DNA of 64,000 nt. It comes from Cryptomeria japonica. Taxonomy: Eukaryota; Streptophyta; Pinopsida; Cupressales; Cupressaceae. Both the position numbers and the translations under genes were made by a program. Below are positions 1 to 15,711 of this stretch, piece after piece. Each line of letters starts with the position of its first letter. Position 1 is the first letter of the stretch. The notes below the pieces were generated by a model. The model was not told the DNA's origin. It was given only the letters and a program-made list of their open reading frames with translations, and did no database searches. The stretch covers positions 26,421,406 through 26,485,405 of the forward strand of contig NC_081409.1 in the NCBI RefSeq assembly GCF_030272615.1, written 5' to 3'.

Positions 1-1689
1 TCTTTTAACTTGAGATAATGACTTGCACATTCTCCTTCTTTCATAGGATTATGTTTTTTTCCTTATCCTCAAAAATTTGGAAACTTTGATAAACAATTCC
101 TTGTCTTTTGGTTTTCTATCTCATCCTCATCTTCATCCTCATGGATTAAAAATCTTGGATATCGAGTGAAGATATTGTGAACTTTTTCATTTTCTCTCTT
201 ATGAAATCAACTATATTATGCTATTTTGATTTTATTATCATTTATATTTAACAACTTTAAAAATGTTATCACTTACATTAATTTCTAGGGTAATATTTAT
301 TTTGTAGATTCTAATAGAATTGAATACCATACCCAAACAATGTATGAACTAGTTAGTTACAGGCTAGGTTCCAAGCGTACTTGGTAACACAATTTTTGAG
401 CTTGTGTTTGTTTATGATTTAATGATTGATGCATCTAGCTTTGCTACGCATCTACTTTGAATACAATGAGAGGGTGATTTTGTCTAAGCCAAGAGACCCT
501 GCTATCTAATATCACCCAAGAAAGATACTGATATTTTACCTTGGAAATATAAGCCTTTTGTAAGTATAATTCAATGAATTGTGATAATAACTTAAAACGA
601 AGTGAATTAAAATTTGATTGAGTTCCCCATTGTATTTTAACAAATCACCTAGGAAGATGTTCGTTCCTAACAATTTCCAATTCTCTTTCCAAAAGGATGA
701 AAAAGAAGAGAAAGGAACTAATTAATGTTGGGACAGAATTTAGAAGACCTATGTTTTGTGTCTGAAAGCTACTAGCCTAGAGAGCATGGAAACAATCTAA
801 AGTCATGGGAGAGAGTTTCAGTTCTATCTCCAGAAATTATGTCCAGTACTCTTGTATTGAATTTTTAAATCCCTCTAATTTTAAATGTTCACGAGGAAAC
901 TCTAAAATTTTAATAAAATACATAAATGAAAACCAATTTTGTTTTCGTCGGAATAGTTTTGAAAATCACATCACCTCAGTAATTGAACTGTAACAATAAG
1001 ATTGCATACAAAGTGCAGGTTTGCTATGAAACATGTTAAAAGGGTTAAACTGTTTCAATTAATACAAACACTGGAACTATTAAACAACAATAGCTTGTTG
1101 GTAATCAAGATTTTGGACTATACCCACATTTTACACCTTTTCATATAGTTACAAAGAACATAGAAAACATGTACGCGGAACTACAGATTCCAACATATGT
1201 AAAAATACAACAATATAAATAAGAATGGGAAGCATGTGGAGAATGGTTAAGACATGCATAAATAAAAGGAAAACAAAATTCTCTCAATGTGTATCACAAA
1301 CAAATCAAGGAAAAAAGCTTTTAGGCAGGGGACCGATATGATCATAAAAATTTCAAAACTTCCAAAGTATAGAGCATTTGAGATTTTACAGAGAATGCGC
1401 TAATTCAGCTTTATTCATGATGAGGCATATTCACAACTTTTGCAGTCGCACCATGGTGTTGTTCATGTTGGCTCTATTGGAACCTGCAATTAAGATTCAA
1501 TATACGTACATTACTCAATAAGATTAACTATGCAACATAATGAAATATTGAAAAGTGTGTTATCTTATTGAGCTTCGCTTTGTTTTGAGAATAGTTTAAT
1601 ATTCTCTACTTAACAAGGCCAACCACGTGAAGGTGGAAGCTCATTTGGCCCCTCCCCCCCCCCTAACATCACTCTAAATTCCCCGTTAA
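1..1689. other. no recognisable feature
   Basis: AT-rich DNA with only short open frames in every phase. I see no protein motif, RNA gene or clear repeat. A run of ten C at about 1655-1664 precedes the ATTCATT repeat block. Confidence 0.5.
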
Positions 1690-1905
1690 CATCTAACATT
1701 CATTCATTCTTTCATTCATTCTTTCATCCATTATTAAAATATAACATTCATTCATTATCACATAAGGTTCATTAACACATAAAATTCATTAACTTTCATT
1801 AACACGCAACATTCATCAATAATCATCAACACATATCATTAATGAACATTCATTAGCACATAATTACATTCATTAACACATAAAAATCAGTCATTATCAA
1901 ATAAG
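1690..1905. repeat. degenerate ATTCATTAACACATAA repeat
   Basis: Many imperfect copies of a short unit (CATTCATT, then ATTCATTAACACATAA) run head to tail. It lies just beyond the last exon of the minus-strand transposon gene, so it may be the 3' untranslated or subterminal part of that element. Confidence 0.6.
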
Positions 1906-1916
1906 GTAGATTACAA

Positions 1917-4100
1917 TCATTTCTTTCTTTGTTTTTTTTTTGAAGCTATGTAAAGTCTAAGTGGAGAATCGTCTTCTTCATCATTTCCCCCATCTTTGGA
2001 TGTTCTGCCCTCTTCTCGTGCTCTTGATGTATGCCTAGTCCTATACAAAGGATGAGGATGCTGAACCAAAGGGGGGTCCTCTGCAATAACAAAGAATTGG
2101 GTTAAATTCAAAACATTTTTTATTATTGTTACAAGTATTTCATTAATTTAAAGAACACAACCGTTACACTCTTTACCTGATGGGGCCACATCATCTTCCA
2201 CATCATTTTGTCTAGCCTCAACCTCGACATGTTGAACACCCTCTAGATCCTCTGGAGTTGAAATACGAAACGTTACATTAATCAATACACCAATTGCAAT
2301 TAAATTTGTTTAAAGGAATAACAGTGGTCCTCTTTACCTGATTGGGGAACATCACGTTCCTGATGTTGTCTACCTGGATCATGCTCCACTTGGTCACCAC
2401 CGACTACATGCTCTAAAATATTAACAATAAAGGTTGCATTAATTACTACACTAATTTTCAATTTAAGATGTTTAATTATATTAATAATTACATTAAAAAA
2501 ATTGAATAGTAAATGAATACCTCCACTACTAGGATGCACATCCGGACCTTCATGTACAGGTTTTGTTCCACGATTATCATGTTGCATTCCAATGTCGTGC
2601 GCAGTGTTATCATTGCTTGCTTATTTAAAAAAAATATAGTCACTTTATGTTGAAACTTAACATCAAATAGATTATTGGTTAAGTATTCAATTTGAAATAA
2701 TTTTCATTTATCTTATTTACCATTGTGATAGATGCATCAGAATCTCGTGTTTTCCCACTCAATTCTCGTAGCCGTCCAGCCACGGCTATATAGCCTTGTT
2801 GGTAGCCAATTCTCTTGTCATCTTTTGTGGGCGCTCTATTGAATTCAGAGCCCTGCATTTTTGCTTAGTATTGTGAATTTTGCTTGTATTGTTTGATCAA
2901 AAAAAATTGTTTACAATTTATAAATATTTTGATGTGATACTTAATTTACTGATTCTTACAATTCATGCGGCAAGTTTCATATAACCACCAGAGCCGAGTT
3001 TGTGTTGCCCATGCTTTTCTTGTCTTGCCTTGGTTGCCTTTGACGTGTCACTCAATCTATGAAAAGTTTGAAATATGTTAGATTATATAAATATAATGAA
3101 TAATTAGTACATATTCACATTCTTAATAGTATTACATACCTTCTTCTGGCGTCTGGTGGTGTATTTCTTTTTTTCCTTTCAATTCTCTCCTTTGCATCCA
3201 AAATCAAGTCCTTCCACTCCCTCTCTGGAATCATGGGGGGACGCTCATACTTTACGTTCTTCTCTAAATGTGTCCTGTATTGGTCCCTCACGTACTTTAG
3301 ATATGTGCCAGCTTTTTCCAGGAGCTTAGTCTTGTCGAATGTGTCATTTCCAAACAACCCTACCATATGGTTTGTGAGTTCATCTTTTAACTTTTTTTCT
3401 TGGTCATTCCACCTTTAAAGCAAAAACAAACCTGTTAGATTTAGAAAGAAACTGAAGCTACCTTTGATATAGTTCAAGAAATGGATAAAAGGAAAACTAT
3501 TCTAGCAATGATATGAAATCAAAATAGTGGATAAGGGTTAGTTCACGTATGATGTTCCACCTTTTACGTACGGTGGGGCCAAATATCTGCATGTAATGTC
3601 ATTAAGATTTTTATAAAAAATATCATTTCCTACAAAAAAAACATGGGATCATTAGTCCAAAATGAGTGATCAGTAAGTAAATTACAATTAGACTATATAT
3701 AATAATAATTTTAAAGTACTTGGAACCTTCTGTATCTTCAAGGGAATCAATTCTTCATCGCTCACCACCAATGTGGCCTGCAACGTTCCCGTACTAGCAA
3801 TACGGGAAGATCCAGGAAATGACGGTATGTTATCACCAGTAGTCACCTCTGGCGCATCCTCATGTGCATCTCCTACCACAGTAAATGAATCCACTATGAA
3901 ATGCCTCCAAGAAAGAACACTTCAAGGGTAATAAACACATAATGAAAGAGAGAGAAAAAGAGGGATCTACCACCAGTGAGCGGGTCAACATGAGCCGGTG
4001 CAACAGACGATGTCTGCATGCTACTTGTTGCCGACATTGCAGTCGGCAACACATCTGGGGTCGACCTCGGACCCATGTCAGCACCTGAAGAGTAATACAT
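1917..4100 (-). CDS. second transposon gene, Ptta/TNPA-like, multi-exon
   Basis: A series of short minus-strand open segments flanked by plausible AG and GT splice sites. Segments, 5' to 3': about 4090-3970 (Ser/Thr-rich), 3893-3720, 3640-3540 (includes GPTVRKRW), 3417-3140 (RWNDQEKKLKDEL to NTPPDARRR, charged, helical), 3060-2965 (EKHGQHKLGSGGYMK), 2855-2725, 2590-2520, 2415-2335, 2255-2180 and 2085-1917 (ends KKKQRKK). The run W-x-K/E-rich helix, then a H-x-x-GS-type motif, resembles the plant Ptta/En-Spm transposase family (Pfam Transposase_24). That is from memory of the family and unchecked. The three or four last exons are similar acidic units of about 25 residues ending in PS or SG. 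I saw no internal stop in the main exons. Exon joins are my prediction. Confidence 0.5.
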
Positions 4101-4839
4101 TAAATATATAAAACATTAAAAAAACAAGTTCACAAGTCCAAAGGAGTGGTTTTAATATATAGAACATGGTCATCACCTGAACTACCTGCAATACCCTTAT
4201 CATCACCACCGGGATGATGAGGCCTTATAAATGTTTGTAAAAACAACACATACATATTTTAGTTAATGACTAAAAGAGAAAAAAATATAAACCATTATTG
4301 AACTTTTGTTATGATTAAGCTTTCATTACTGCTTACTTGCAAGTTTTCCATTGTCCGCAACAATAGTTGCACCCTCTATGTTATCTCATCAGTCTAAGGG
4401 CTTATGGTTGCCAAATCAACAATCTCTTGGCTAATTTTTCTAATATTCTTTTGTACCAATTATATAGGGCTTGCACTAAGTGTGATGTCATCAGCGCATA
4501 ACACTGTCGAGTGCCCCACATCCCTATGGAGGTGCTAAGGTACTGCAGGTTCCTTTCCCTTATCCCGAACATCCGTCTGTGACAAGAATATAATTAACAC
4601 TATCAAAATTACTTCAAAACACTCAAGAAAAGATCATAATGTAATGGTTTGCTTCTATCTAATTTGTACAATTACAATGAGGTTTACCTGCTCCATAGAA
4701 GTGTCGAGACCTACACCCCTATCTGTGCTATGTGGTGGATCCATGTGGCCCTATGACAAAGAAAAAATATAAAAACGTTAGCGAAATGAAACCAATAGAC
4801 TTAGCAAAACCTTAATAATACAATGGTTTATTGGATTCA

Positions 4840-5658
4840 TTAATTGGAAGTTGGCTTAAATGGTATATATATAGTACGTACCACCCCCATGATAGTAACT
4901 TTGTTTGTATCTATACGATTCAAATTGTAATCAATTAGCAGCTCTTCCCCTGCACTTATTGATTTTATCGCACATACAAACACACAATTTCCCTCATGTG
5001 CCTCAAATATGCAATTGGGTTGCTTATTAGTTGACCCAGATCGTGTACTATTTATAAAACCTGCAATATTCCCTGTTGCTTCTGGCCTTCCATCAATGTA
5101 TACAACCACTTGTTTACTTTGATCATTATCTTTTTGTTGTATATAATTGGCTGACAGTGCATACCTACGCATACTTTTTTTATATCGAACAATTTGCATC
5201 CAATCATTATAATTGTAACAAGGTCCAACAAACTCCATCAATTCAGCAACTTTGTTGTAATAGACCTTTATGTTGTCCATGGAAAATAGGCCCAAACCAT
5301 GTAACGACGAAGGTGTTATGCGATATATCCTCTCATTAACACAAAAATCAGTGTTTATTGGAGGAAGTTCCTTGGGTACACATTGTTTCAATAGATGTTT
5401 GTACCTCAAGGGCACCTCAATGTCGCCTTTGGTCTCATCATCATAAGAACATGACCCCCCTTGAGCAAGAAAAAATTCCATGCGTTTATTGAATTTTCTT
5501 CTAATATTTTGACCTCTAGTTGATCTCCCTATTTGAGATCTACTACATGTCTCACTTTCCTCTTCTATTCCTGCATTTCCCTCACTCAAGGAAGACACAT
5601 CTGACAAATACCTATTTGGTGATACCTGTGCACCATCAAATGAGAGAGTTAGTTGCAA
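4840..5658 (-). CDS. SET-domain protein exon inside the transposon
   Basis: An uninterrupted frame of 272 codons, opened by a TTG. A splice acceptor (gtgcacag) at about 5626 and a donor (GTACGT) at 4881 suggest the real coding exon is 5625-4882. SET-domain landmarks, numbered in the full frame: HGLGLF at 120-125, YIDGRPEATGNIAGF at 187-201 including the N of the FIN-type motif (usual FxNHxC), QPNCIFEA at 213-220, and GEELLIDYN at 237-245 with the catalytic-type Tyr. SET domains transfer methyl groups to lysines, often on histones. The NHxC motif is altered here (INSTRSGSTNKQPNC), and no pre- or post-SET cysteine cluster is obvious. The N-terminus (1-80) is Ser/Glu-rich then basic. It may be the 5' exon of the next gene or a gene of its own. 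Confidence 0.75.
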   Translation of the reverse strand: MQLTLSFDGAQVSPNRYLSDVSSLSEGNAGIEEESETCSRSQIGRSTRGQNIRRKFNKRMEFFLAQGGSCSYDDETKGDIEVPLRYKHLLKQCVPKELPPINTDFCVNERIYRITPSSLHGLGLFSMDNIKVYYNKVAELMEFVGPCYNYNDWMQIVRYKKSMRRYALSANYIQQKDNDQSKQVVVYIDGRPEATGNIAGFINSTRSGSTNKQPNCIFEAHEGNCVFVCAIKSISAGEELLIDYNLNRIDTNKVTIMGVVRTIYIPFKPTSN

Positions 5659-5889
5659 ATGAGAGAGATATTTTGCAAATGAGGGTAATATTGATGAAGA
5701 AGTTGGCCATAAAGTTGATGTTGAGATTAAAATTTGAGTAAGTCCAATTGGGGCCTCAAGTGTCGATAATTGTATTAGATTTGTTGCTAATGTTGAGGTT
5801 TGAAAAACTGAGGAAGTTTGTTTTTCTTGTAATTTTTAAAAAATATATTATTTCTATAAGGTGTATTGACTTATACCTATCGATCCATG

Positions 5890-5931
5890 AGACTGTGCAG
5901 GATCCTCGCCAAAGGGGTTCAGGTTCCTGCA
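5890..5931 (-). other. possible small exon upstream of SET exon
   Basis: A minus-strand segment bounded by tggtgcag and GTATAA could encode EPEPLWRGSCTVSWIDR. It is the only spliceable open piece I see between the transposase stop and the SET exon. Function unknown. Confidence 0.25.
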
Positions 5932-5944
5932 CCAGCAATTGAGC

Positions 5945-6250
5945 ATCATAAGCATTACATTTGTAATTTGATAAACAATAAATACTGCAGTATCATAAGC
6001 ATCATAAGCATCACATATGTATCATCATATATGTAATTGAGCATCATAAGAATCACATATGTATCATCATAAACATGTAATCCATCACATACCTATCATA
6101 AATCACCATCCATCATATAGCTAATAAGTAGTCCACATTCCATAAATAAACACAAAGTTCAAAAAATGTCACATGTATCATCATAAGCATGTAATCCATC
6201 ACATATGTATTTTAAATCACCATCTATCACATAGCTAGAGGTGCATCATG
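5945..6250. repeat. degenerate ATCATAAGCATCACATATGT repeat
   Basis: Imperfect copies of CATCATAAGCATCACATATG and CATGTAATCCATCACATA fill the gap between the acidic end of the transposase and the SET exon. Confidence 0.6.
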
Positions 6251-6385
6251 AATTAATTAAGTAATGGCATTAGAATTCAAAACATATGAATTATTTATGT
6301 AACCATATAAGTCAAATCAATTTCTAAAAAGATATCAATATTAAATAGATAATATAATAATCGCATCTCATACATTTCATTCATG

Positions 6386-10775
<4,390 letters not shown>

Positions 10776-12640
10776 GGTCCTCCTTCACAGGCAAAAAAAT
10801 CAGGCTATGGAAACTTCAGTGCAAAAGCTTCACAAAAATTGCAAATCGAACCAAAACCATTTAACTCTTCTTTTTCATCTTAAAACATTGAACTTAATAG
10901 AGAACGTATTTAATGTAGCTAATTGTGTGAATTTCTGAGCATTGTGTCTGCAAATTATTACTAAAAGTTTGCCTATTGCAGACTTTCTGAGAGACATTTT
11001 TTAGTATTCTAAGCCTTGGTTCTTGTATTTTTACTGGTGATAAGTTGGAAACTTTATGGCAAACCTGTAGCCAATCGATCTAATTTTGACAAGTTATACA
11101 CCAAGCAAACAGGAATCTAGAACTAGCATTGTTTGCAAGTCACCCCTACCCTATGCCATGGGTATATGACTACCCAGAACTCCAGTTTAAGCATTAAGTT
11201 ACATCATTATTGACCTTACTTTGGGATGCTATGTATGAGATTGGAACCTTTTGTAAGGTGTGATCAATGTGCTATCATAAATGCAAAGCCAAAACCATTT
11301 TGATGAGATCATGATCCCACTAATACTATTTTGCCTTGTTAATTTTGTACCCACAAAAATGATAGAACCAGATATAATATGCCATCAATGCCCATATACC
11401 GACAATGCTCAAGATGAGCCACTTAGAGGTAGAGTTTAACCACTTTCCATATAGGTAGATTATCTCTAACCTCATTTTCCCTATAGGTAACTGATTAGGT
11501 TCATTTTAGAGTCTTATTTCCAAATATGTACCTCTATGTTAGCTTTTTGCTTTATTATTTGCCTGTTTATGCTTAATCTTGTCAATTTTGCATAATTTTA
11601 CTTAGTTCTTGCATCTTCAATGAAATTATATCTAATCATATCCAATCACATCAAAATGGAACAATTAATCATATTGCTAGTCTCTCCTAGAGGAATTAAA
11701 TTGAACCAAATTGACTATTCCCTAATAAATGTTTTGAAATGGTGAATGTATAAGTTTGTAGTTTACTTTCCTAGACTAGGACCCCATTTCGTCAACATTT
11801 CACTATGAAAGCATAAATATTTTTTCTTGAAGAGAACATCTTACAGATTATGCTTCAATGTATAACACATTTTCATAATCAATCATTCGACTTCACATGG
11901 ATAAAAGAATTCACATATTCTAAATCATGATCTAATGATGTGAACAACTCATATGCAACTATATGGCATGCAAAGCATTTATTTTAACATACACTTATTC
12001 ATCCACATTGCAGGGATAACAATACAAGGCTCATATATTGGTCTAAGAGGATGCCATGGTCTCACAAAGTAACCAAGAACCATATGAAATGATGGTCTTG
12101 AATCCACACACAACTAGGGAGGATCCATACGATTATGTATGGCTTCCCCCTTGTTTGTTTAATGGGATTAGCCTCCAAGACATAGCCGTCAATAATCACT
12201 AAGAATGTAGAAGTGGATCGTAGCTACCCATACAACAAACACTTACCCCTATCCTCAAATTTTCCCAATGTTTGATTCCTTATATACACTCATCCAAGGT
12301 TATCTACGTCGATCTTGGTGAGGAATCACATCACAACAAAGAAGGCAACATTTAAAAATAGCAAGAGTTTCACTAAACTACCAAAGATCATAAATATTGA
12401 AAGAAAGAAAAAATAGTACCAATAATAAGTCAAATAAATGTGTTCAATTCCAATAGCAAATCAAACATAGCCACAATAAATACACAATAGAGAAAACTCA
12501 CAATAGTGATTAAACTAATTCAAACAAGATAAAATAAAATTGTTGGCCCATGCAACAAAGATGAGAGATCATCAATAATTGAAGGAAACTTCACAATCCT
12601 TAAAAGTGCACATTACATAACTATACGACTAGAAATTGTG
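10776..12640. other. no recognisable feature
   Basis: AT-rich DNA upstream of the transposase start. It should contain the element's promoter and terminus, but I could not recognise either, and no open frame here looks real. Confidence 0.4.
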
Positions 12641-12660
12641 GCTAAATAGAGTGAAGATTC

Positions 12661-13010
12661 ATCATGACTCCAATAATAGTCCCTCATGCATGCATTTGTG
12701 GCATGAACACAAAAACTCCCACATGGCATGGCCATGTACCTAATGGAGAAGACATGCCTAGGTTACATGCCCAAAAAACATGACTATAATAATAGTCCCT
12801 CAGGCATGCATTTGTGGCCTGCACACTACAAATCCTAACATATCATGGCAATACATCTCATAGAGAAGACACACCTAGGGCCACATTGCACATAGCAACG
12901 TGCCTCACAAAGAAGACATGCATAGGGCACATGCCACATAGCAATGTGTCTTATGGAAAAATGTGCATGCATGTCACACACCAAAGCTATATGTATACAT
13001 CATGAGGCAC
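12661..13010. repeat. degenerate tandem repeat of about 50 bp
   Basis: Related units, each with CACATAGCAAYGTG-like and GAAGACATGCMTAGG-like parts, repeat four or more times. A 45-bp stretch (AATAATAGTCCCTCA then GCATGCATTTGTGGC) also occurs twice, near 12,673 and 12,788. Confidence 0.65.
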
Positions 13011-13603
13011 ATTCATATGTTATCAAACACAACCTATTGTATCTAACATGAGTTCCTCTCTACATGTGTGCAAATCTTCCAACACTAATCGCCACTAAGA
13101 AGGAATAATATAAAATGCATCTTCAAATATTTTTGTGTGTGTGTGGAATTGTGTCTTTGAACCCAAATCGCTACCATCAACAACATGTAACCATCACCTA
13201 CACTATATCAAAACATAAGTATGGTGTGACATCATATTTATTTGCATAATGTCAAAACACATGCAAACATGAAAATCATCATAGCATGACAAAAATCAAT
13301 CTCCACATGTTGGAACAAAGATATAAATAAGATAATAGGGTAAGAGGAAACCCGTACCAAGAACCACATACCAACTATCGGCAATGCCATCAAGATAAAT
13401 GTAGGATAGGATACCACTATGAGCCATCCAATGGTCCATTCTATGAGGAGAACTAGGGGATACTATCTTTGAAAGGTGTGGTCAATAGAGATAATCCCTA
13501 CTAATGCCACAATATGTCACCATAGCTTCTTGAGTTTTCCATTCTTCTACTTAACACCACATTTATTGAGTTCCTCAACAGCGAGGTTGGTTCTCAATAG
13601 GAT

Positions 13604-13991
13604 GCACAAGCATGGTTTCATCATACTTGTACAACAATACAAATTCATTTTTCTAGTTAATTACTTAGTGTAAAAATAACTCCATTACATAACATAGGGC
13701 AATAATCACCATAAGTTTTCAAATAAACTGCCCAAACATCAATTGGAGTTACCCTTTCTAAGGTACAAACATAATTTATTTATAACTTCAAAATTAAAAT
13801 AATCACAATACATCAAAATAAGTTCAATAGTGCATGGAAATAGACAACATGATCCATAATTAAACCCATAAATTACCCTAATTGGATATGCTAATAAAAT
13901 GGTGTCTCAAATAATAGAGATTATGTTGGACCTATAATAGAGATCTGGACTTTGTTTCATCATACACAAGCATGGTTTCATCATACTTGTA
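13604..13991. repeat. direct repeat pair, 27 bp
   Basis: A 27-bp sequence containing CACAAGCATGGTTTCATC and ending CATACTTGTA occurs near 13,605 and again near 13,965. The ~360-bp spacing suggests an old local duplication. Confidence 0.6.
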
Positions 13992-14039
13992 TCCAAATAC
14001 ACCATCCATAGATAGGTACTCAGTACCACAATCTCATGG

Positions 14040-14560
14040 GTACCCTTTTAGCTGAATTTACCCTATATTTAGGTGAATCTACCCTTGTATCATTCCTTGA
14101 TCTAGTATGTCATTCCACCAATCAATAATTTTTCCATATTCTTGGGAGAATACACTATCCCTTAGGTGAATATGCCATATCCTTAAATGAATCCTCCTTG
14201 TCATCATCCTAAGTCCTCTTTTTGTTAAGTCTTATCCCTTCATCTTTAGGAAAATCCACCTATCCTTATGTGAATCTACTTTCTCTTAGGTGAATCTATT
14301 TCACATAAATCATTTATCTTATCCATCTTTCTTACGCAAATGGTGAATTTTTCCTATCCTTAGATGACTACACTCCCATTTAGGTGAATCTATCTAGTTT
14401 TAGTCTCCTTCCATTATTTTGTCCAAATTTGTATCCTCTAGTTTACATGAATCTACTTGTTCTTAGGAAAATCAACCCTATCATTCTAAGGAAAATTCAC
14501 CTTGTCATCATCCTTAATCATCTACCTTTCAAGTGTATAGTCCATCCATCCTTGGGAGAA
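14040..14560. repeat. TTAGGTGAATCTAC repeat upstream of phytocyanin gene
   Basis: At least eight imperfect copies of CCTTAGGTGAATCTACC are scattered at irregular spacing (for example near 14,070, 14,165, 14,275, 14,290 and 14,383). The block ends about 40 bp before the phytocyanin ATG and so occupies its promoter or leader. Confidence 0.65.
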
Positions 14561-14601
14561 TCTAACATATTATTGAGTTCAAATCCTCATGAAATACAGT
14601 C

Positions 14602-14794
14602 ATGTTTATCTCAATGATGGCTCCAAATGCATCCACTTATTGCTTGATCTTCATGGTGATGGGATTCACTTTCATGAATATGATGGGGTGTTCAGCAGAA
14701 CAACATGTGGTGGGGGACGACAAAGGATGGGATCCTGCCTCAGATTTCAAAGGATGGGCTTCCCGCAAGATCTTCCATGTTGGAGATAATCTCT
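14602..14794 (+). CDS. ENODL: early nodulin-like phytocyanin, exon 1
   Basis: First exon of a secreted plant cupredoxin. The ATG at 14602 (or in-frame ATGs at 14614 and 14617) opens a hydrophobic signal peptide, with likely cleavage after GCSAEQ or near it. The mature start follows the family pattern: HVVGDDKGWDPASDFKGWA, then KIFHVGDNL. The exon ends at 14794 with a GTAATA donor, a phase-1 break after VGDNL, where phytocyanin genes usually have their single intron. Exon 2 lies 5.6 kb downstream at 20,400 because a retrotransposon fills the intron. Without the element the intron would be about 356 bp. No stop or frameshift is seen. Confidence 0.85.
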
Positions 14795-14994
14795 GTAATA
14801 TTGCCCTTCCCTTGTTATAAATTTGTTCAGAAATTTTAGTAAGCCCTTTGATTAGGGTTTATAGGTTATATATGTATGGATGCTATTGGTTCTTTCATAT
14901 CTATTTAAATCCCATCTGTAGATATTAGATTGGATCTTTCACCATGCCCTATGCCATGGTGAGTGCCTGCTTTTAGATCTTGTCAATCTCTTTT

Positions 14995-15489
14995 TGTTGG
15001 ATTTTGCCAAGATCAAGAAGTCATTGAAATGTACAAGATAGAGACATAATATGGGACAAGAATAAACTGTATTCTCATTAATAGAAAAATGATCAACAAT
15101 CAACTGGATTATCTAGTTACATATAATGTAGATGAGCCTTCTTATATAGGCAAGGCTAGGGATATGTATGAGCACACAAATATGACATGTGGCTCAATAA
15201 GAAACAAGGGTAGGTAGGAAATAGGTGTGGGTAGGTAGGAGAAATAATATAATATTCCACATGAGGTGGATCACCCACCGAAGGTGGAATTATCACTCCA
15301 CAATAAGTGGATATGATAGTGTAATAACAAGATCAACACCATAAGAGGTGGAATTCCTCCTACACACACTATCCCAATGTGGCACAAACACCCAAGTGTC
15401 TCATATCCAAACTACTATGAAATGCATTATCCTAAGTAAACTTAAGTAAGTGTAATAATATCCATGATGAATAATTATTTACACCAACA
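14995..15489 (-). repeat. 3' LTR of non-autonomous copia element
   Basis: A 495-bp LTR matching 19744-20238 except at four single-base sites. The polypurine tract abuts it at about 15,490-15,500. Confidence 0.95.
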
Positions 15490-15711
15490 CCCCCCCTTAA
15501 GTGCAACTTAGGGGAATGCACTTAAGTCTACAATGCAACTAAGCAATGCAAGATGGGTCCCGGCTACGAGGCCATGTTAGGTACCCATGCACAAATGCAA
15601 ATGCATGCAAACCAATGCAATGAAATCTCTCACAAAGTGGGGAAAGAGAGAAAAACCCAATGGGAAAAAACCCTCCCCCAAAAAGAGAGATGAAAGCTAT
15701 ACAAGAAACTC

